DNA of 64,000 nt from Kaistella faecalis (GTDB taxonomy: Bacteria > Bacteroidota > Bacteroidia > Flavobacteriales > Weeksellaceae), in contig NZ_CP078067.1 of assembly GCF_019195395.1 (NCBI RefSeq), positions 1,937,783 to 2,001,782 of the forward strand, read 5' to 3'. The stretch's first letter is position 1, and each line of letters opens with the position of its first letter. The position numbers were made by a program, and so were the translations under genes. The notes beneath the pieces are model-generated. The model did not search any database and was not told the DNA's origin. It saw only the letters and a program-made list of their open reading frames with translations. This document shows positions 51,495-59,809 of this stretch, one piece after another.

Positions 51495-53231
51495 TTATTG
51501 CCTAATCTGGGAATATAAACGGATCACCGATTTTAAAAGTTCATCAATGTGCTCATCCGTATGAAATGGAGCATATTTTTCCATCTGAATCTGTTCGGAA
51601 AGCGCACGGTAATCATCTGCAAATCGCTGGCCTTTATGTTTTTCCAGAAATTTTTTAAAATCTGATTCAGTATTTACACCAATGATTTCTTTTGTATCTC
51701 TGTGCAATTCGTCGTACGCTGAAAGCAGTTTAGAGTAATCTTTATTTTCTGCTAATTTTTTTAAATATTCTATACTGTCATCAAACTGAACACTCAATTG
51801 AGTTCTGAGTATCTCTTCGGTTTCTGCAATGGTGGTAATAGGCTTCAATTCCATAACAGGTTTTAAGGTACGGCTGGTCATTTTCTTTCTGACCACAAGA
51901 AATAGAGAAAGTAGTGCCCCCATTAATGCCAGATTGCCGAAAACAATCTTCCAGTTGATACTGCTTTTATCTTTAACTTTTAAATTGTGGGTCTGAAGCA
52001 CCGGTGTATTCACCGTTTCCAGAACATTATTAGTGTAATCATTAACTCTTTCAAGTGTTGACTTTGCATCTGCAATCTGCTCAGGCGTCTTTACATCTAA
52101 TACAATAAATTTAGAGCCTTCATCCACATAATTCTTTTCTTCCGGATTGAAGTAGGCAAAATCTTCAAATCTTACGGTAACTGGCCCTGTCTTTTTGGGG
52201 ATAACCACATATTCAGCTACAAGATTACCAATCAGTCCGTCTTTTCTGGCACTGGTTTTAGTTGAGATTTTTGGGGCAAAAAACACATAATCGTCTGAGT
52301 TCAGAATTTTTGGCAAATGAAGAGTACCGAAGTTCCCGGAGCCAGAAATCTCTACCGCAATATTTACAGGTTTTTCAATCTGTGGTATTTCGGCGGGATT
52401 TTTATTGGCTACTGTAATATCGAAATTACCTACGGCATTTTTAAAATGTACCGGCATGCCTTCGGGAAGTTTTTGTACATTCAGCCTTACCTTGTTGGAT
52501 GATATTTTTTCAGCTTTTGGCGCTCGGCCTAGTGAGGCAGAAATCGGAGGAACCTCTATATTACCTGTTTCTGAAGGGAAAATCATAAATACAGCAATGA
52601 TCTGAGAAGCTATTCCCGAGTGGGATTCAATTTCTGATTTGGCAAAGCTGACAGGCTTTATTCTGATATTTCTATGCTGCGGATATTGGATGTTATTAAC
52701 CTTTCTGAAATTATCGTAATCGCGGCTATATGCCCGCAGAACTGCGATAGTGGGTTCGTTTTTATAGACTGTTTTATCCTTGATCTCCATGTTGAGGTAC
52801 AGATCATCTGAGATATTGGCTGTGGCTACTGAAGATTTTTTATCGCCTTCCCTTACATTAATTTCGAAAGGTTCAGTTTTGTAAATTTTGCCGTTTACAG
52901 TCACGAGTACAGATCCGAACTTGAACTTGCCGGCCTGTTTTGGGTTCAGCACCATTTGGTAAACCAGTTGGTTCAGTACGTTTCCTTTTTTAGGATCTAG
53001 AACCACGGTATTCTGTTCAGAAGCCGTACCTATGATATCGAACTTAGACGTATCAGGCATCCTGAGCGGGGTTTCCTGCTCCATGTTTTCCCCGGCAATT
53101 TCAAGTAAAACAGTAAGGTTAAAGGGTTGGTTTACCTTCTGCTCTTTTACTTCAGAAATAGCTAAGGTTACCTGACCGTAAGTTAATACGGCTGAAAAGA
53201 GAAATAATATGTATGGAATTCGATTTTTCAT
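51495..53231 (-). CDS. batD: BatD, oxygen-tolerance protein
   Basis: This 578-residue protein has a signal peptide (MKNRIPYILFLFSAVLTYG). A long beta-rich periplasmic part made of Ig-like units (ISEVKEQKVNQPFNLTVLLEIAG ... RIKPVSFAKSEIE ... RLNVQKLPEG) follows. One membrane helix lies around residues 425-445 (IVFGNLALMGALLSLFLVV), and the cytoplasmic helical tail is about 130 residues. It fits BatD of the Bacteroides aerotolerance operon. The ATG at 53231 shares its A with the upstream stop (TAATG), indicating translational coupling to batC. It is the last gene of the operon. Confidence 0.9.
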   Translation of the reverse strand: MKNRIPYILFLFSAVLTYGQVTLAISEVKEQKVNQPFNLTVLLEIAGENMEQETPLRMPDTSKFDIIGTASEQNTVVLDPKKGNVLNQLVYQMVLNPKQAGKFKFGSVLVTVNGKIYKTEPFEINVREGDKKSSVATANISDDLYLNMEIKDKTVYKNEPTIAVLRAYSRDYDNFRKVNNIQYPQHRNIRIKPVSFAKSEIESHSGIASQIIAVFMIFPSETGNIEVPPISASLGRAPKAEKISSNKVRLNVQKLPEGMPVHFKNAVGNFDITVANKNPAEIPQIEKPVNIAVEISGSGNFGTLHLPKILNSDDYVFFAPKISTKTSARKDGLIGNLVAEYVVIPKKTGPVTVRFEDFAYFNPEEKNYVDEGSKFIVLDVKTPEQIADAKSTLERVNDYTNNVLETVNTPVLQTHNLKVKDKSSINWKIVFGNLALMGALLSLFLVVRKKMTSRTLKPVMELKPITTIAETEEILRTQLSVQFDDSIEYLKKLAENKDYSKLLSAYDELHRDTKEIIGVNTESDFKKFLEKHKGQRFADDYRALSEQIQMEKYAPFHTDEHIDELLKSVIRLYSQIRQ

Positions 53232-53974
53232 TACCAATCCTTTTCGTTGCTCTGAGGCATCGAATAGGAATTTTTGTTTAGGATTCGTTTCGCGGTTTCC
53301 CTTTCTTTGTTTTCTACACGGTTAAGTATTGAGTTTTCCAGGTCTTTTGGCATTTTGCCTGAGTTACTGTTTTTATTTTTATTGGGGTCGTCGCCTTCAC
53401 CTTCACCTTTGTTTTGCTGCCCTTTTCCTGCCTGGCTTTGCGGGGTGTCACCTTTTTCCTGACCCTGGTTTTTTTCCTGATTTTCGTCGTTTCCACCGCC
53501 ACCACCGGAATTGTTTTTCTGCTTTTTCTCTTCCTCTTTTTCTTTTTCTTTCAGCATTGCGATCTCATAATTCTTACGGATGGTCTCATTATAAGGATCC
53601 TGCTTCAATGCCTGTTTATATAGTTCTGCAGCCTTTTTTGAATTATTAGTCTGCATATGGGCGTTTCCTAAATTATAGAGTGCTGCTGCTTTATCAGGAA
53701 TCGTAGCAGATAATTTTTCTGCTTTCTCATATTCTGCCGTCGCTTCAGCATACATTTTTCTTTTGTACAGTGAGTTTCCCAAATTGTAATGCGCGGTGAA
53801 ATCTTTTTCGTTAACTTTTATTGCCTCCATATATTTAGAAGAGGAAGATTCATAATTCTTCTTCTCAAAATCTTTATTACCTTCAAAAATAAGGGTGTTG
53901 TAACTTTTCTGCGCGGAGAAAGTGGACGTGCTAAAGATCAAAAATATGACTGTATAAAGTAAACTGCGATTCAT
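53231..53974 (-). CDS. batC: BatC: tetratricopeptide-repeat protein of the Bat operon
   Basis: This 247-residue protein has a signal peptide or membrane anchor (to about residue 20) and at least three TPR units between about residues 22 and 130 (AHYNLGNSLYKRKMYAEATAEYEKAEKL, AALYNLGNAHMQTNNSKKAAELYKQAL). A low-complexity Lys/Glu/Gln/Asn/Gly linker (about 145-215) follows. A conserved C terminus (MPKDLENSILNRVENKERETAKRILNK) ends it. It may bridge the VWA proteins and BatD. A promoter of its own seems to sit just upstream, so it may also be expressed apart from batA and batB. Confidence 0.88.
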   Translation of the reverse strand: MNRSLLYTVIFLIFSTSTFSAQKSYNTLIFEGNKDFEKKNYESSSSKYMEAIKVNEKDFTAHYNLGNSLYKRKMYAEATAEYEKAEKLSATIPDKAAALYNLGNAHMQTNNSKKAAELYKQALKQDPYNETIRKNYEIAMLKEKEKEEEKKQKNNSGGGGGNDENQEKNQGQEKGDTPQSQAGKGQQNKGEGEGDDPNKNKNSNSGKMPKDLENSILNRVENKERETAKRILNKNSYSMPQSNEKDW

Positions 53975-53979
53975 TACTG

Positions 53980-53987
53980 CAAAATTA
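53980..53987 (-). promoter_or_regulatory. -7 box of an internal promoter for batC
   Basis: On the minus strand this reads TAATTTTG, ending 5 bases before the batC ATG (53974). No TTG lies at the normal -33 distance, but TTAAC repeats lie upstream, so the promoter may depend on an activator. Confidence 0.6.
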
Positions 53988-53998
53988 TCCCTTTAAAT

Positions 53999-54036
53999 GT
54001 TAAGTTGTGCGCCTGTTTCTGTTAAATTTCGGTTAA
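53999..54036 (-). promoter_or_regulatory. TTAAC direct repeats upstream of batC
   Basis: On the minus strand, TTAAC occurs at 54036-54032, 54025-54021 and 54003-53999, that is with steps of 11 and 22 bases. The inner copy of the close pair ends 33 bases upstream of the -7 box, as at rlpA and porX. Confidence 0.55.
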
Positions 54037-54063
54037 AAATACACCGAATTAGCTGATTGTTAG

Positions 54064-55071
54064 TTAAATATTGAAGTCTCTTTTGGGATTCGTGAAAAAG
54101 ATAATAAGAAAGAATAGTATTGAAATGCCTAAAAAATATTGGTAATAATGAATCGCATTCTGAGATTTTACAATAGTTTCGGATGAAGATGAAGTTTTGG
54201 AAAGTGCATCAATAATTTGTGAGGTGGCACCATCCAGATTATTTCCATCCACATAAGAACCTCCGGTTTCTTCAGCGATGTTTTTAAGGGCGTTCAACTG
54301 CCTTTTAGAAATTACGGTTTGCCCTGTCAAATCAGTTTTGTAACCCATGAGCTGTCCGAAAACATATTCAGGAATCGGAGCACCTTCTTCGGTACCAATT
54401 CCAACCGATACAACATGAATTCCCTCACGGTTTGCCAACTTTATGGCTGCTTTTTCGTTGCCTTCATTATCTTCTCCATCACTTATTAAAACGACTTTAC
54501 GGGAACCTTTTGCAATGTTTTTAAATTTATCTGCAGTGGTTTTCATGCCGTTTAAAAAATCGGTTCCCTGAATTTTTACGATGCTGGTTTCCACACCGCC
54601 AACATACGTTTCAGCTGCCGTAAAATCTGTGGTTAAAGGCATAATTGACGAAGCTTCGCCGGCGAAAACCACAATCCCTACCTTGTCGTTCTTCATTTTA
54701 AACATCGTGTTGATGATGATGTTTTTGGCTTGGGTCAGGCGGTTTTGCTCCACATCCTGAGCATTCATTGAGTTGGAAACATCAAGAAGAAAAATAACAT
54801 TATTCATTTTTTGCTTCGTTTTCACTTCTTCAGAACCGCTAAGTAAATCTACAATAGAAAGAATCAGGAAGAGGGTAGCAATTAAATATAGAACAGGAAA
54901 AAATCTGGAAAATCCACTTTTCTTCTCGAAGAGTTCTTCCTGAAATCTTGCTTCAGCGAAAACAGTTTTCTTGCGGTTTTTCCACTTTATGTATCCGGCA
55001 ATAATAATCCCCAGCAGCGGTAGCAGCAACAGCAAAAGTAAATACCAGTTATTTCCTAAATACCAATTCAT
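54064..55071 (-). CDS. batB: BatB: von Willebrand factor A domain membrane protein
   Basis: This 335-residue protein has two N-terminal membrane helices (about residues 8-28 and 55-75), a VWA domain and a C-terminal helix (about 310-330). MIDAS motif is FLLDVSNSMNAQD (about residues 92-104), with later LTTDFTAAE and LISDGEDNEG. The MIDAS residues D-x-S-x-S are intact, so it can bind a metal and partner. It works with BatA in the Bat complex, needed for aerotolerance or stress survival in Bacteroidota. It lies 13 bases after batA. Confidence 0.92.
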   Translation of the reverse strand: MNWYLGNNWYLLLLLLLPLLGIIIAGYIKWKNRKKTVFAEARFQEELFEKKSGFSRFFPVLYLIATLFLILSIVDLLSGSEEVKTKQKMNNVIFLLDVSNSMNAQDVEQNRLTQAKNIIINTMFKMKNDKVGIVVFAGEASSIMPLTTDFTAAETYVGGVETSIVKIQGTDFLNGMKTTADKFKNIAKGSRKVVLISDGEDNEGNEKAAIKLANREGIHVVSVGIGTEEGAPIPEYVFGQLMGYKTDLTGQTVISKRQLNALKNIAEETGGSYVDGNNLDGATSQIIDALSKTSSSSETIVKSQNAIHYYQYFLGISILFFLIIFFTNPKRDFNI

Positions 55072-55084
55072 ATAAAATTCATCA

Positions 55085-56089
55085 TCAGCTTAAAAACTTA
55101 TAAAAAAACCACCGTAACAGCGCGTCCAAAATTAAAACACCCAGGGCAATCCACAGAAATATTCTGAAATATTCCTGATAATTGTACAGTTTGGTAGATT
55201 TTAGTTCCGTTTTCTCGAGCTGGTTAATTTCTTCGTAAACTTCCTCCAGACTTTGGTTAGAGGTTGCCCGGAAATATTTACCACCGGTAGTTTGCGCAAT
55301 TTCGCGCAGAACGGGTTCATCAATCTTAACTTCCGCCTCATTAAAAACCAAATCTCCGAAAATATCTGTTGCTGTCGGCATTAAAGCATAACCGTTGGTT
55401 CCAATACCTATCGAATATACTTTAATATCGTTACTTTTTGCAAGTTGGGCGCCGACTTGCGCGGGCATTGCATTTTCTATCGTATTCACTCCGTCGGTCA
55501 TCAGAATGATGATTTTCGATTTCGATTTGCTGTGTCGCAAATGGCTCACCGCTACGGAAAGTCCTTCACCAATCGCTGTTCCAGGCTGTAATTCCAAGGG
55601 ATTCAGATTTTCAAGTTCCTCAAGCAGAACCGCATGGTCTGAGGTTACTGGAACTTTTGTAAATGCCTCGCCAGAATAGGTTACCAGCCCGATTCGGTCG
55701 CCAGGCCTTTTATCTACAAATTTCTTGGCGATTTCCTTCAATGCCGTAAGGCGGTCAGGCTCCAGATCTTTTGCTAACATGCTGAGCGAAACATCCACCG
55801 AAAGCATGATATCAATACCTTTACTGTCATCGTTGTCCTGAGAAATCGTAAATGTACGGGGCCGCGCCATCGCAATTATCAACGCAGTAAGGATGATATA
55901 CTTGGAGATTTTCAGCAGGAACAGAACAAAAATAATCCCTTTATTCTCCTGCATATTTCTAACGGTCGGAACGCGCACGCCGCTTCGTTTCTTTTTCCTC
56001 AAATCCAAAATGATTAAAGGAATAAAAACGACAAACAGCAGTAAAAACCACGGACTGTAAAATTCTAAATTGAGTAAATCGAATGCCAT
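55085..56089 (-). CDS. batA: BatA: von Willebrand factor A domain membrane protein
   Basis: This 334-residue protein has the same layout as BatB: N-terminal helices (LEFYSPWFLLLFVVFIPLIIL, then ISKYIILTALIIAMARPRTF), a VWA domain and a C-terminal helix. MIDAS is MLSVDVSLSMLAKD (about residues 97-110), with VPVTSDHAVL and ILMTDGVNTIEN further on. The MIDAS D-x-S-x-S is intact. The two VWA proteins probably face the periplasm and form the core of the Bat complex. Its start overlaps the previous gene's stop by one base. Confidence 0.92.
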   Translation of the reverse strand: MAFDLLNLEFYSPWFLLLFVVFIPLIILDLRKKKRSGVRVPTVRNMQENKGIIFVLFLLKISKYIILTALIIAMARPRTFTISQDNDDSKGIDIMLSVDVSLSMLAKDLEPDRLTALKEIAKKFVDKRPGDRIGLVTYSGEAFTKVPVTSDHAVLLEELENLNPLELQPGTAIGEGLSVAVSHLRHSKSKSKIIILMTDGVNTIENAMPAQVGAQLAKSNDIKVYSIGIGTNGYALMPTATDIFGDLVFNEAEVKIDEPVLREIAQTTGGKYFRATSNQSLEEVYEEINQLEKTELKSTKLYNYQEYFRIFLWIALGVLILDALLRWFFYKFLS

Positions 56090-56985
56090 TACACGCCTGT
56101 TCTTAGTTGCTCGGCTTCCAGATCTTTGGAAGAGCGTTTCACAAAAGTTTTCATGTCATTGAAATCGATCTGCATCGTCGGCTGATCAGGGAAAGTCTTG
56201 GCGAATTTCACCAAATCGCCACGCAGAAAAATATTTTCAACTATTTTCTCATTTTCAGGGGAAATGGTATTGTTGAGTTTCATGACGTCTATAAGATCAT
56301 CGGTCAGCAAGACATCTGCCGGAATTTTATACTGTTTGGTAATGAAGTTCCTGGAAATATCGATCAATTCTACATAGAAAGAGCGGTAATCGCCATTTTC
56401 AATGAATTTTTTCTTCTTTAAATTTTCCAAATCTTTTAACGTTTGGTTCGTCATCACCGCCGGCGAATTTTTTCTGCGTTTGGCATATCTTACCAGATAA
56501 TAAATAATAAATATTAAAGCGAGTAAAATCAGCAGACCTAAAATATACCATTTGTAAAGTTCCCAATAATCTTTAACATCAAGTTTTACCTCCTTATTTT
56601 TCATGATGTCATTAATTTCATCACCCTTCTGAGCGGTGTTAATGACTTCGACTTCGTACGGAATCGTATGGAAAAGCTGCCCGCCAATATTAAAATCGAG
56701 CGCAGGAATCGTGTATTTACCTTCTTCGAAAATAGCGAATTCAATTACTCTTTCATAGTAATCTGGTCTTTTGCTGATGCTGTCTTTAATTTCTTCGAAA
56801 TGAAAAGGTAACAATTCATTTTTCGGTGAGGATACAACATCTTTTCCGCCAAGATCAGAAATGCTTACCCGGAAGGTTACCACCTCGCCAAGAGCCAGGG
56901 TTTTTTTTTCGAGACGGGAACCCAATGTCTGCGAAAACGCAAAAATATTGAGTACAGAGAATATGAGAAATAATATTTTTTTCAA
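56089..56985 (-). CDS. BatD-like/DUF4381-type membrane protein of the Bat operon
   Basis: This 298-residue protein has a signal peptide (to about SQTL, residue 20), an Ig-like beta domain (LGSRLEKKTLALGEVVTFRVSISDLGG), one membrane helix (about residues 147-168, YILGLLILLALIFIIYYLV) and a cytoplasmic helical tail. The tail resembles that of BatD (LKDLENLKKKKFIENGDYRSFYVELIDISRNFI). It sits between the DUF58 gene and batA, as in other Bacteroidota. It is not clear whether it is a second BatD or a separate family. Confidence 0.75.
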   Translation of the reverse strand: MKKILFLIFSVLNIFAFSQTLGSRLEKKTLALGEVVTFRVSISDLGGKDVVSSPKNELLPFHFEEIKDSISKRPDYYERVIEFAIFEEGKYTIPALDFNIGGQLFHTIPYEVEVINTAQKGDEINDIMKNKEVKLDVKDYWELYKWYILGLLILLALIFIIYYLVRYAKRRKNSPAVMTNQTLKDLENLKKKKFIENGDYRSFYVELIDISRNFITKQYKIPADVLLTDDLIDVMKLNNTISPENEKIVENIFLRGDLVKFAKTFPDQPTMQIDFNDMKTFVKRSSKDLEAEQLRTGV

Positions 56986-57023
56986 AATGTAATATCTGTT
57001 TTAATATGCTTCGTAGCCGAAAT

Positions 57024-57887
57024 TTATCTTTTCCGGAAATACTGATAAAGGAATTTCGAATAATCTTCACCAGTATTAATATTCATGAAATTGCCGGAAG
57101 AATTTTCGAAATCATCGGTTACGGCGCGTACTTTCTGTTTTTGTTTTTCGGCGAATTCATAACGCCATCTTGCGCTCGAAGTGTTTGCCCATATCTGTCT
57201 GCCAGTTTCTGAATCCTGAAAGAGCGAATATCCGATATCGGGGATTTCGCTGTCTTTGTCATCATAAATACGCATTCCCAAAAGTTGATGTTTTCTGGCT
57301 GCCACGCGCAAAATCTTCAAATCGTATTCATCCTCAAAATCTGAAAACATAAAAACAAGCGATTTTTTCTTGAAAATGTTCATCATATATTGCAGCGCAC
57401 CGTCGATTTTTGATTCCGACGGAACATAATCTGCCGTTAAAATATTACTGATAATCGCTAAAATGTGTTTTCTGCCTTTTTGAGGGGGGATTACTTTATA
57501 AACTTTGTCGGCAAATAATATCAGTCCGACTTTATCATTGTTGCCCGCCGCTGAAAATCCTAAACTTGCGGCTATTTCTGCGACAAATTCGCGTTTCAGC
57601 TGAGTTTTGGTTCCGTAATCCATGGATGCTGAAATATCTACCAGAAGCATCAGCGTGAGTTCGCGTTCTTCCTCCATCACCTTTACAAAAGGTTCGCGGA
57701 ACCGGGCTGTTTTATTCCAGTCGATTCTACGGATTTCGTCGCCGAACTGGTAGGGACGGACTTCAGAAAAAGTCATTCCCTGTCCTTTAAATGCACTGTG
57801 ATACTGACCCATCAAAGTAGCTTCCGACTTTTTCTTAGTCCGAATCTCAATCTGTTTTACCTTTTTGATGATATCTTTAATCTGCAT
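57024..57887 (-). CDS. DUF58 domain protein of the Bat/MoxR operon
   Basis: This 287-residue soluble protein has the DUF58 core EVRPYQFGDEIRRIDWNKTARFREPFVKV (about residues 40-68). It is followed by a VWA-like stretch LLVDISASMDYGTK (about residues 82-95), with D-x-S-x-S kept. The end is basic (FLYQYFRKR). Proteins like this act with MoxR ATPases to assemble or activate partner complexes. It is downstream of moxR, separated by a 145-base gap that holds a hairpin repeat. Confidence 0.88.
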   Translation of the reverse strand: MQIKDIIKKVKQIEIRTKKKSEATLMGQYHSAFKGQGMTFSEVRPYQFGDEIRRIDWNKTARFREPFVKVMEEERELTLMLLVDISASMDYGTKTQLKREFVAEIAASLGFSAAGNNDKVGLILFADKVYKVIPPQKGRKHILAIISNILTADYVPSESKIDGALQYMMNIFKKKSLVFMFSDFEDEYDLKILRVAARKHQLLGMRIYDDKDSEIPDIGYSLFQDSETGRQIWANTSSARWRYEFAEKQKQKVRAVTDDFENSSGNFMNINTGEDYSKFLYQYFRKR

Positions 57888-57934
57888 GATTTCTTTTTTC
57901 AGGAGCCCGACGATTTCTTTTTTTTCAGACCTGT

Positions 57935-58003
57935 GGTCCCGCTTTACGCTGTATCTTTTGCTTCACTCCGTTTCGCAAAAGGATGCCGCTTCAATCGGGG
58001 CTA
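57935..58003. repeat. Hairpin-forming intergenic repeat between moxR and the DUF58 gene
   Basis: The unit contains GGTCCCGCTT ... TCTTTTGC (57935-57961) and GCAAAAGGATGCCGCTTCAATCGGGGCT (57975-58002), whose arms pair in part (CTTTTGC/GCAAAAG, CCCG/CGGG and nearby bases). The text AGCCCCGATTGAAGCGGCAT (minus strand) is, from memory, the core of a dispersed repeat often met in flavobacterial intergenic regions. Only one copy was noticed in this window. It splits the operon and could alter mRNA stability. Confidence 0.55.
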
Positions 58004-58032
58004 TAAATGAGTTTAGGATTTTATAACGCGAA

Positions 58033-59037
58033 TTAGGGTGCCTGAACTTTCCCTAAGATTCTGTCAACAATCTCATCGGCGGTAATTTCTTCCGCTTCCG
58101 CTTCAAAACTCAGTCCGATTCTATGTCTCAGAACGTCTTTTGCGATCTCCTTCACATCTTCCGGAAGTACAAACGCCCTGTTTTTCAGGAAAGCCATTGC
58201 CCGCGAAGCGATTGCCAAGTTAATGGAAGCTCTAGGAGAAGCACCGAAACTGATATAGTTTTTAAGTTCTGCCAATCCGTAATTTTCCGGAGTTCTTGTG
58301 GCAAAAACCATATCGAGGATGTATTTTTCAATTTTCTCGTCAAGATAAATCTGGTTGATGAGATTTTTCGCCTCCATAATATTGTGGAGTGAAATCACAG
58401 GCTTAATCTCCGGCTGGTGGGATGTCGCTACCATTTTCATGATCTTTCTTTCATCTTCAAACTCGGGATAGCTGATGGTACATTTCAACATGAAACGGTC
58501 ACTTTGTGCTTCAGGTAAAAGGTAAGTTCCTTCCTGATCAATCGGGTTTTGGGTTGCCAACACAAGGAAGGGTTTTGGTAAAGGCATGGTTTCGTCGCCT
58601 ATGGTGACCTGTTTTTCCTGCATCGCTTCCAAAAGCGCCGACTGTACTTTGGACGGAGCACGGTTAATTTCGTCAGCCAAAACGAAATTTGCAAAAATAG
58701 GTCCCCGTTTTATGGTGAAATCGTTATCTTTTATATTGTACATCATGGTTCCTACAACATCCGCAGGCAAAAGATCCGGCGTAAACTGAATACGGGAAAA
58801 ATCGCCCTGAACAGCATCTGAAAGTGTTTTAATTGCCAGTGTTTTGGCCAGCCCCGGAACTCCTTCAAGAAGAACATGGCCATTGCCCAGAAGACCGATC
58901 AGTAAGCGGTCTACCATATATTCCTGTCCGATAATTGCTTTGTTGATTTCCTGTTTCAGAAGGGTGAAAAAGTAATTCTGCTCCCTTACTTTTTCGGTGA
59001 GTTGTCTTATATCTTCGGCCTGATGTAGTTCTGACAT
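58033..59037 (-). CDS. moxR: MoxR-family AAA+ ATPase
   Basis: This 334-residue AAA+ protein has Walker A LLEGVPGLAKT (about residues 56-66), the FTPDLLPADVVGT region, Walker B FVLADEINRAPSKVQSALLEAMQE (about residues 116-139), sensor 1 VLATQNPIDQEGTYLLPEAQSDRF (about residues 158-181) and the C-terminal lid (SFGASPRASINLAIASRAMAFL). MoxR ATPases work with VWA proteins as chaperones, here BatA and BatB. It heads the Bat operon. A TTAAC pair lies upstream. Confidence 0.93.
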   Translation of the reverse strand: MSELHQAEDIRQLTEKVREQNYFFTLLKQEINKAIIGQEYMVDRLLIGLLGNGHVLLEGVPGLAKTLAIKTLSDAVQGDFSRIQFTPDLLPADVVGTMMYNIKDNDFTIKRGPIFANFVLADEINRAPSKVQSALLEAMQEKQVTIGDETMPLPKPFLVLATQNPIDQEGTYLLPEAQSDRFMLKCTISYPEFEDERKIMKMVATSHQPEIKPVISLHNIMEAKNLINQIYLDEKIEKYILDMVFATRTPENYGLAELKNYISFGASPRASINLAIASRAMAFLKNRAFVLPEDVKEIAKDVLRHRIGLSFEAEAEEITADEIVDRILGKVQAP

Positions 59038-59112
59038 AGTGTTTTTTAAAATTTAAAGTGTAAATTTCTAATAAATACCGTCATCAGTCAACACAATTAG
59101 TGCCAAGAGTGA

Positions 59113-59128
59113 GTTAAAGTTTTGTTAA
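59113..59128 (-). promoter_or_regulatory. TTAAC-N6-TTAAC direct repeat upstream of moxR
   Basis: On the minus strand, TTAAC occurs at 59128-59124 and 59117-59113 (11-bp phase). It lies 76-91 bases upstream of the moxR ATG. No clear TAnnTTTG box is seen below it, so the promoter is uncertain. Confidence 0.5.
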
Positions 59129-59239
59129 AGAAAATGCGGGAAGTTCACTTAACTTGTCGTAAATTAATGCTGTCTTTAAAATCGTGTTTTAGAATTGTAT
59201 GCATTAATAGGGTAATCAGCAGATCGTATTTTGGCATTT

Positions 59240-59270
59240 TTGTCTTTTTCAGTTAATTAACCTATTTTTG
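59240..59270 (+). promoter_or_regulatory. Promoter of the DinB-family gene
   Basis: TTG at 59240-59242 and TATTTTTG at 59263-59270 are separated by 20 bases. The ATG at 59290 follows at 20 bases. Confidence 0.6.
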
Positions 59271-59289
59271 AAGATTAAAATTTGCTCAA

Positions 59290-59760
59290 ATGAATTATCA
59301 TTTTCAGGCACACCGGCAAGTCCGAAGGAATCTTCTGGAGATTTTACGGAATACTTCGCATAGAGATTTAATGCAGATTCCCGACGGTTTTAACAATAAT
59401 ATTTACTGGAATATCGCACACACGGTCGCTACCCAGCAGCTTTTATGCTACTATCTCAGCGGAAACCCTTTCAGAATCGATAAATACTGGATCGAAACCT
59501 ACAAAAAAGGCACGCTGCCGAATCTTAATGTGCAGCAGTCGGAGGTTGATGATCTGGCTTTTCTGCTAACGGAAACCTCGAAAATTTTGATGAAGGATTA
59601 CGATGCCGATTTTTTTGCAGATTACACGCCTTATACAACCAGTTTTGGTTTGGATCTGAAGAATATTCAGGATGCCATTATCTTCAATAATATGCATGAA
59701 ACATTGCACTACGGATATGCCATGGCACAAAAAAGAGCGATTATCGGAGAAAACTTTTAA
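59290..59760 (+). CDS. DinB/DUF664-like four-helix protein
   Basis: This 156-residue helical protein begins NYHFQAHRQVRRNLLEILRN and carries NIYWNIAHTVATQQLLCYYLSG (His of the metal site, about residues 38-59) and FNNMHETLHYGYAMA near the C terminus (His-x3-His). This spacing of His residues matches the DinB superfamily, metal-binding four-helix bundles that include thiol transferases. The substrate is unknown. Confidence 0.83.
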   Translation: MNYHFQAHRQVRRNLLEILRNTSHRDLMQIPDGFNNNIYWNIAHTVATQQLLCYYLSGNPFRIDKYWIETYKKGTLPNLNVQQSEVDDLAFLLTETSKILMKDYDADFFADYTPYTTSFGLDLKNIQDAIIFNNMHETLHYGYAMAQKRAIIGENF

Positions 59761-59809
59761 ACTTAACAACAGATAATTTATTTTAATTATCCATTTACCA
59801 TTTAATATA

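Noticed and set aside
53274-53649. Overlapping open frames on both strands across batC
   Set aside because: They arise from the low-complexity Lys/Glu/Gln/Gly linker of BatC, not from real genes.
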